From contig NZ_CP100404.1 of NCBI RefSeq assembly GCF_024218775.1, positions 124,001-188,000 of the forward strand: 64,000 nt of DNA, given 5' to 3'. Below the pieces are notes generated by a model that was not told the DNA's origin, ran no database searches, and was given only the letters and a program-made list of their open reading frames with translations. The DNA comes from Haloarcula marina. Its GTDB lineage: Archaea > Halobacteriota > Halobacteria > Halobacteriales > Haloarculaceae. The position numbers and the translations under genes are program-made. Shown here piece after piece: positions 59,390-64,000 of the stretch (its first letter is position 1; each line of letters opens with the position of its first letter).

Positions 59390-59726
59390 GGTGGCACTCG
59401 CGCGCCCGACGGAGGTGTGACTTGCGGTCGGACTGTCTCCGTCGGCGGTGTCGCCCGCACCTGGTGGGGCCGTCGATTGCTGTCGGTTCCACCCGAAACG
59501 ATGGTCTTTCCGGTGCGTTTGAGAACTGTTGGCACAGCACCTCTCACCGAGGAACCGCGGAGTTCCACCCGAAACGGTACCCTTCTCGATACGTTCGGCA
59601 ACGTCGCTCACTTTCGCTCGCGGCCGGCGGGCGTCGGTCCATCGCCGACGAGGTATCGCCGACGATAGTGGGTGAGGCGGAGGTAACGACCCCGTTTATG
59701 CGTTCGGCACCCCTACGCGTCCGTAC
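59390..59726. other. Non-coding interval with two ORB-core repeats
   Basis: This 337-nt gap lies between the 89-residue gene and the TrmB-like gene. GTTCCACCCGAAACG occurs exactly at 59486-59500 and 59562-59576, in the same orientation and 76 bp apart, identical to the core of the left origin ORB. The long G-run of a full ORB is missing from both. A TATA element (TTTATG, 59695-59700) serves the next gene. Confidence 0.55.
59695..59700 (+). promoter_or_regulatory. TATA element for the TrmB-like gene
   Basis: TTTATG lies 27-32 nt before ATG 59727 and predicts a leaderless mRNA. Confidence 0.55.
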
Positions 59727-60113
59727 ATGGCTATCGACCCGTCACCCGACGCGTTCCGCGAACTCATGGTCGACGAGGAACCCGAACTCGACGAGGTGAT
59801 GGCCTGCGTCTTCGGCGTCCAGCGACACGAAGTGCGGACGTATCTCGCCCTGCTCGACGCGCCCGGAAGCACCGTCGAGGAACTCGCGAGCCACCTCGAC
59901 CGCGACCGCTCGAACGTCAACCGCTCGCTGTCGACGCTCCGGGAGAAAGGACTGGCCGAGCGCCGACGGCGTTTGCTCGACGGGGGCGGCCACGTGTATC
60001 AGTACACGGCGACGCCGCTCTCGGAGGCCCGCGAGTTGCTGCACGAGACGCTGGACCAGTGGACGGCGGCGGTCCACGACCGCATCGACGAGTTCGACAC
60101 CGACGCCGTCTGA
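59727..60113 (+). CDS. TrmB-like winged-helix transcription regulator
   Basis: The 128-residue protein is a single wHTH domain with flanking helices: FGVQRHEVRTYLALLDAPG, TVEELASHLDRDRSNVNRSL (recognition helix), LREKGLAERRRRLLDGGGHVYQYTATP (wing), then a C-terminal helix (ELLHETLDQWTAAVHDRIDE) for dimerization. TrmB-type proteins regulate metabolism in haloarchaea. There is no sugar-binding domain, so the effector is unknown. It precedes thrC by 82 nt in the same direction. Confidence 0.8.
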   Translation: MAIDPSPDAFRELMVDEEPELDEVMACVFGVQRHEVRTYLALLDAPGSTVEELASHLDRDRSNVNRSLSTLREKGLAERRRRLLDGGGHVYQYTATPLSEARELLHETLDQWTAAVHDRIDEFDTDAV

Positions 60114-60195
60114 CCGGCGAACCCGCTGCTCAGTCGCCGACGCTCCCGGACCGCAACCGTCCGACTTTTGCCCGGTGGGGCCATGGGCACGAACA

Positions 60196-61581
60196 ATGGC
60201 CGACCTGCAACTCACCGACGAGGTTCCGTCGGTGGCCGACGACGGCGTTTGGCTCGTGTGCATCGAGTGCGGCGAGTCGTTCGCTCCCTTCGACGAGGTT
60301 CGATACACGTGCGACCACTGCGACGGACTGCTGGAGGTTCGCTACGCCGACCTGCCCACCTTCGAGGACTTCGAGGGCGAGGGGTCGGGCGTCTGGCGCT
60401 ACCACGCCGCGCTTCCCTTCGACGTGGGCGTCACGCTCCCCGAGGGGAACACGCCGCTCCATCGGGTCCCGCGTATCGAGGAGGAGGTCGGCGTCGACAG
60501 CCTCCGGGTCAAACACGAGGGGATGAATCCCACCGGGTCGTTCAAGGACCGCGGCATGACCGTCGGCGTCCGCGTCGCCCAAGAGGTCGGCGTCGACCGA
60601 CTCGCCTGCGCGTCGACCGGGAACACCTCCGCGGCGCTGGCGGCCTACGGCGCTCGCGGCGGGATGGAGACGCTCGTCCTCCTGCCCGCCGGGAAGGTCG
60701 CCGCCGGGAAAATCGCACAGGCGGCCCTGCATCAGGCCCGCATCCTCGAAGTCGACGGCAACTTCGACCAGTGTCTCGACCGCGTGCAGGACCTCGCGGC
60801 CCGCGGCGAGGCGTACCTCCTGAACTCGCTGAACCCCTTCCGTCTGGAGGGCCAGAAGACCATCGGCCTCGAAATCATGGAGGAGCACTACGCCGACTAC
60901 GGCGAGTACCCCGACCGCATCGTTCTGCCGGTCGGCAACGCGGGCAACACCGCGGCGCTGTACAAGTGCTTCCGCGAACTCGTGAAAACGGGGGCAATCA
61001 CGGAAGACCAGGTGCCCAAAATCACCGGCGCACAGGCCGAGGGGGCCGCGCCGATGGTCGAAGCCATCGAGGAGGGTCTCGACGAGACCCGCCGCTGGGA
61101 GGAAGTCGAGACCCGGGCGACGGCCATCCGCATCGGCAACCCGGTCAACGCACCGAAGGCTCTCCCCGGTATCCGCGAGACGGGCGGCACCGCCGTCGCC
61201 GTCTCCGACGCGGAGATTACCGAGGCCCAGCGCGACCTCGCGGGCGAGGGCGTCGGTGTCGAACCGGCCTCCGCCGCCTCCGTCGCTGGCCTGCGGAAAC
61301 TCCGCGAACGCGGCGTCGTCGACGACGACGAATCCGTCGTCTGCCTGACGACGGGCCACCTACTGAAAGACCCCGATGCGGCCGCCGAAGCGGGTGCCGA
61401 ACCCGAACCGGTGCCCAACGATACCGACGCTATCTTAGCGCACATCGACGAGGGGCGCTCGGTCACCGAGACGGTCCGGAAACAGGCGTCGAAGGCCGCC
61501 GACGCGCCGCTGGTCCCGGCGCTCGTCGCCGGCGGCCTCGGCATCGCGTACCTCTACCGGAAACTTCGTTCGAAGGAGTGA
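60196..61581 (+). CDS. thrC: Threonine synthase
   Basis: The 461-residue PLP enzyme has an N-terminal zinc ribbon (CIECGESF, CDHC), PEGNTPLHRVPR, the PLP lysine in NPTGSFKDRGM, ASTGNTSAALAAYGARGG, VGNAGNTAALYK and the C-terminal CLTTGHLLKDPDAAAE. It converts O-phosphohomoserine to threonine. The last 40 residues (ending in a hydrophobic VPALVAGGLGIAYLYRKLR) look unlike usual threonine synthase and resemble a membrane segment. A relic of a thrC-type 3' end follows downstream. ATG 60196 fits family starts better than 60175. Confidence 0.92.
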   Translation: MADLQLTDEVPSVADDGVWLVCIECGESFAPFDEVRYTCDHCDGLLEVRYADLPTFEDFEGEGSGVWRYHAALPFDVGVTLPEGNTPLHRVPRIEEEVGVDSLRVKHEGMNPTGSFKDRGMTVGVRVAQEVGVDRLACASTGNTSAALAAYGARGGMETLVLLPAGKVAAGKIAQAALHQARILEVDGNFDQCLDRVQDLAARGEAYLLNSLNPFRLEGQKTIGLEIMEEHYADYGEYPDRIVLPVGNAGNTAALYKCFRELVKTGAITEDQVPKITGAQAEGAAPMVEAIEEGLDETRRWEEVETRATAIRIGNPVNAPKALPGIRETGGTAVAVSDAEITEAQRDLAGEGVGVEPASAASVAGLRKLRERGVVDDDESVVCLTTGHLLKDPDAAAEAGAEPEPVPNDTDAILAHIDEGRSVTETVRKQASKAADAPLVPALVAGGLGIAYLYRKLRSKE

Positions 61582-61591
61582 CCTCGGAGGG

Positions 61592-61726
61592 CGGCGACAG
61601 CGAGTCGGTCGCTTGACGGTGGGTCATCGGCCGACAGGCCTCGATGCGGCCGCCGAGGCCGGTACCGACCCCGACCCGGTCGACAACAGTGTCGCGGCCG
61701 TGGTGACGCATCTGTCCGAGAACTGA
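61592..61726 (+). pseudogene. Relic of a second threonine synthase 3' end
   Basis: Downstream of thrC, the DNA encodes DSESV, then after a frameshift LTVGHRPTGLDAAAEAGTDP and DPVDNSVAAVVTHLSEN with a stop at 61724-61726. This aligns with DESVVCLTTGHLLKDPDAAAEAGAEPEPVPNDTDAILAHI of thrC when split around the shift; the 15-mer CGATGCGGCCGCCGA is identical in both. There is no start codon or remaining N-terminal part. It is a partial duplication or the remains of an original C-terminus. Confidence 0.7.
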
Positions 61727-61779
61727 CCGCGCCCGCTCTGCGACCAATTCTTATCACCCTCGGAGACGGAAACAACGGC

Positions 61780-61842
61780 ATGGAGCGCCCCGCACACCCT
61801 CTCGTCCCGACCGCCCTCGCCGACTCACGGAGCCACCCATGA
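61780..61842 (+). CDS. 20-residue upstream ORF coupled to the DUF4166 gene (candidate)
   Basis: ATG 61780 opens 20 codons (MERPAHPLVPTALADSRSHP) whose TGA overlaps the ATG of the DUF4166 gene as ATGA. A TATA-like TTCTTATC at 61748-61755 lies 25-32 nt before it. If the transcript is leaderless, this short frame would be translated first and couple initiation of the next gene. It may be a leader rather than a functional peptide. Confidence 0.4.
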   Translation: MERPAHPLVPTALADSRSHP

Positions 61843-62504
61843 CCGGTGTCTACGAACGCGCCCTCGGCGACGCCGCCGCCGACCTCCACCCGAAGGTCCG
61901 CGAACGGTACAGCATCGGCCCCGAGGACGGCGTCACCGTCGGCCGGGGGGAGATGGACATCTCGCGGGGCACGCACGTCCTCCCGGCGCTGTACGCGATG
62001 ACGGGCCGAGAGATGCTGTTTCCCGAAGCGGGTCACGACATCCCGTTCTCGGTGACGACGGTCGGGTACGAACTCGACGGTCACGAGGCGATGACGACCC
62101 GTCGGGAGTTCGACTTCGGCCGCAAGCGGCGACGCTTCGACTCCGTGACCGTGTGGGACGACGACGGCGAGCGACTGCTCGACTTCCTCGGCCGTGGCGG
62201 CCTCGTCGCCACGGAACTGCATCCCCGGGTCGAAAACGGTGCGCTCGTCGTCGAGGCGGGCCGTCAGTGGGTCCACCGCGACGGCCGGTACTACCGCCTG
62301 CCCGGCCCCCTCGTCGCCGACGTGGAGGTGCGCGACCGCTACGACGAGACGGGGGAGTGCTACTACGTCCTCGCCACCGTCGAGAACGCGCTGGCGGGAC
62401 ACATCCTCAGCTACCGGGGGTCCTTCACGCAGGAACTGACCGAACGCGAGGAAATCGCGGACCTCCGCCCGCTCACCCGCCTGCGAACGCTCCCGCCGCG
62501 ATGA
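61839..62504 (+). CDS. DUF4166 domain-containing protein
   Basis: The 221-residue protein fits DUF4166: LGDAAADLHPKVRERYS, VGRGEMDISRGTHVLPALYAM, RREFDFGRKRRRFDS and HILSYRGSFTQEL at the C-terminus. In several bacteria this domain is fused to the C-terminus of the YndJ membrane protein. Here the two are separate genes with the DUF4166 gene first and an ATGA overlap. The function is unknown. Confidence 0.8.
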   Translation: MTGVYERALGDAAADLHPKVRERYSIGPEDGVTVGRGEMDISRGTHVLPALYAMTGREMLFPEAGHDIPFSVTTVGYELDGHEAMTTRREFDFGRKRRRFDSVTVWDDDGERLLDFLGRGGLVATELHPRVENGALVVEAGRQWVHRDGRYYRLPGPLVADVEVRDRYDETGECYYVLATVENALAGHILSYRGSFTQELTEREEIADLRPLTRLRTLPPR

Positions 62505-63481
62505 GCGACGCGGTCCGGTGGCCCGGAGACCGTCTCGGGGCCCGACCGACCGTCGCCGGGGTCGCCGTCACCGACGCCAGCGCCGCTGCGGGGTCCCTGC
62601 TCTGGGTCGCCACGGCCGTCCTCGGCGACCTCGGGCCGATCGAGCGCGCCCTGACGCTCGCACCCTTGGTCCTCGTCCCCCTCGGCGTCGGGATGGCCGG
62701 GACGCCGTCGTTCGACGGGGCTGCTGGGCGACTCGTGGCCCTGGCGACGTGGCTACAGCCACTGGGTGCGGTCAGCCTGACGCTCTCGCTCGTCCGCGCC
62801 GTCGACGGACCGACGGCAGCGGCGCTCGCCGCTCCGTGGCTCCTCGTCACCGGTCTGCTGGGCCTCGCCGCCGTCGTTCGAACGCGGGAGCGCGGTGGGT
62901 TCGAAACGGCGGAGACGGCCGTCGACACCGGACTGGCCTACGCCTCTGTCGGGGCGGTGGCGCTGCTGTTGTTCCATCTGGACCTGACGTTCTGGTTCGG
63001 ACGCACCATCGTCCTCCTGACGGCAGTTCACTTCCACTACGCCGGGTTCGTTCTCCCCGTCGTGACGGGGCTGACTGCACGCTGCGGGCCGGGAACGGAC
63101 GCCCGCTCGTTCCGCGCTCTCGTCGGCGTGATTCTGGTCGGACCGGCCATCATCGCCGTCGGCATCTCCGTCTCTCCGGTCGTCGAAGTCCTCGCAGTCG
63201 GGGGGTTCACCGTCGCCGTCGCGCTGTTCGGTGGCTACGTCGCGAGGCGTCTCGCCCCCACTCGCTCGCGTGCGCAGGGATTTCTGCTCGCCGGGTCGGC
63301 GGTGGCGCTCCCGGGTTCGATGGCGCTCGCGCTGGGTTACGGCGTCGCGACGTTCACCGGCCTCTCGCTCGGCCTCGACATCGGAACGATGGTGGCGCTC
63401 CACGGGTCGCTCAACGCCTTCGGCTTCGCGTTGTTGGGGGTGGTCGGGTGGCGCGTGGCAGTTCCGCGGAGACGCGATTAG
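62501..63481 (+). CDS. YndJ-family membrane protein
   Basis: From ATG 62501, which overlaps the DUF4166 stop, the protein has 326 residues and about nine hydrophobic helices. The conserved YndJ features are HFHYAGFVLPVVTGL in the middle and MVALHGSLNAFGFALLGVVGW at the end, both with membrane-embedded histidines. YndJ proteins are putative transporters without a known substrate. Co-occurrence with DUF4166 supports the call. Its 3' end overlaps the convergent gene by 4 nt. Confidence 0.8.
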   Translation: MSDAVRWPGDRLGARPTVAGVAVTDASAAAGSLLWVATAVLGDLGPIERALTLAPLVLVPLGVGMAGTPSFDGAAGRLVALATWLQPLGAVSLTLSLVRAVDGPTAAALAAPWLLVTGLLGLAAVVRTRERGGFETAETAVDTGLAYASVGAVALLLFHLDLTFWFGRTIVLLTAVHFHYAGFVLPVVTGLTARCGPGTDARSFRALVGVILVGPAIIAVGISVSPVVEVLAVGGFTVAVALFGGYVARRLAPTRSRAQGFLLAGSAVALPGSMALALGYGVATFTGLSLGLDIGTMVALHGSLNAFGFALLGVVGWRVAVPRRRD

Positions 63482-63738
63482 TCGCCAGTCAGCGCCCGCT
63501 CGCAGTGCCCGCACGTCTCGCGGTCGAGTGAGTTCGGCGCGCCGCCGTGGGGACAGTCGGGCCGTTCGGCCGCCGTCACACTGTCGAAGGAACCGCTGTA
63601 CTCCGGGAGGACGAACGTCCCGAGAACGAGCGCCATCACCAGTATCCAGCCGACCGGGCCGAGAAACAAGAGGCCGACGACGGCGACGGTGGCGAGGACG
63701 CCGATGGCGGTGACCGCGGTGGTCTCTGCGCGGTTCAT
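63478..63738 (-). CDS. Small membrane protein with zinc-ribbon-like tail
   Basis: The 86-residue protein has two hydrophobic segments (TAIGVLATVAVVGLLFLGP, WILVMALVLGTFVLPE) and a C-terminal tail with CPHGG and CGHC. The first half of the ribbon is C-x4, not C-x2-C, so metal binding is doubtful. Function unknown. Confidence 0.6.
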   Translation of the reverse strand: MNRAETTAVTAIGVLATVAVVGLLFLGPVGWILVMALVLGTFVLPEYSGSFDSVTAAERPDCPHGGAPNSLDRETCGHCERALTGD

Positions 63739-63760
63739 CCGGCGTGTTTCCGCGCCGCCG

Positions 63761-64000
63761 TCACTGCTCGGCCCGCTCCGGCTCCAGCCGGTAGCGCACC
63801 GTCTGCTGGCCGTCGAACTGGGGACCCGTCCCGGTTCGGGTAAAGCCGGTCGCCTCGACGGCGGTCTCGACCGCTTCGTTGCCTTCGGGGACCAGCAGTT
63901 CCACGGCCATGCGTTCCCGCTCCGCGAACCCGATTGGCTCCGAGAGCAGGCGCTCGCAGGCGTCCGCCGACCCGGCCAGTTGGGTGACGTGGACGGTCCC
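63761..64000 (-). CDS. C-terminal part of a GNAT-like acetyltransferase (partial)
   Basis: An open frame of 79 codons runs off the right edge and ends at TGA 63761-63763. It reads RERMAVELLVPEGNEAVETA and then VEATGFTRTGTGPQFDGQQT with VRYRLEPERAEQ. The helix followed by a GF-x-R-x-G strand resembles the end of GNAT acetyltransferases (N-E-A-x3-(Y)-x2-x-GF). The acetyl-CoA loop would lie outside the window, so the family is inferred. Confidence 0.5.
   Translation of the reverse strand, partial: GTVHVTQLAGSADACERLLSEPIGFAERERMAVELLVPEGNEAVETAVEATGFTRTGTGPQFDGQQTVRYRLEPERAEQ

Noticed and set aside
59390-59611. N-terminal extension of the 89-residue gene
   Set aside because: The 74 added residues contain Cys/Ser/His/Gln patterns unlike the neighbours, and the DNA carries repeated ORB cores, which is better explained as non-coding.

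Overview
The window is a chromosomal segment of an extremely halophilic archaeon (class Halobacteria). Signs are the very high G+C with C/G in third codon positions, very acidic proteins, mostly leaderless genes with a TATA element about 26-32 nt before the start codon, Tat-type lipoproteins, and family-D DNA polymerase, Orc1/Cdc6, Hef, XPD, Auto_anti-p27 and LysW proteins. The malate dehydrogenase agrees almost residue for residue with the Haloarcula enzyme as I remember it, so a member of the Haloarculaceae is likely (inference).

Layout. 1-16 kb: mixed housekeeping and membrane genes. These include a CuA-type cupredoxin lipoprotein, a YccF protein, an M29 aminopeptidase, an ArsR-like membrane regulator, a YfcE-like phosphodiesterase, a CDF transporter, an XPD-type helicase, serB, a DoxX protein, metY and a PAS histidine kinase. 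16-24 kb: the replication-origin neighbourhood. It holds DNA polymerase D small subunit, two tandem type I signal peptidases, orc1/cdc6, about 1 kb of non-coding origin with inverted ORB elements and a very unusual CTAG-rich AT-rich tract, and the OapA/B/C = ArvA/B/C operon (GTPase, DUF2073, zinc ribbon). 23-32 kb: mdh, an Auto_anti-p27 protein, hef, a dolichol-kinase-like protein, glyS and a four-CBS protein. 32-41 kb: a large Tat-exported GH13 lipoprotein divergent from serA, then a degenerate histidine kinase translationally coupled to an intact paralogue. 41-47 kb: DNA polymerase D large subunit interrupted by a 493-residue intein, followed by small genes. 47.6-49.7 kb: a membrane-anchored HTH protein and a secreted coiled-coil protein. 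49.7-59 kb: the complete arginine pathway from glutamate to arginine by the LysW carrier route (argG-argH, then lysW-argX-argC-argB-argD-argE/lysK-argF). 59-64 kb: a TrmB-like regulator, threonine synthase with a relic of a second 3' end, a split YndJ/DUF4166 pair, and a truncated GNAT-like gene at the edge.

The two PolD subunits, Orc1 and the origin form a replication theme. SerA, SerB, MetY, ThrC and the Arg operons form an amino-acid theme. The least expected signals are: (i) seven CTAG sites in 93 bp plus three 10-bp-phased AGTCT repeats between inverted ORBs at the origin; (ii) exact or near-exact copies of the ORB core inside coding linkers and as a 76-bp-spaced pair 38 kb away; (iii) an arginine-codon-rich leader ORF with hairpins directly before argG; (iv) a strong hairpin between lysW and argX; (v) a pseudokinase-kinase pair; and (vi) a thrC 3' duplication relic. 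No rRNA, tRNA, CRISPR array or transposase gene was seen.
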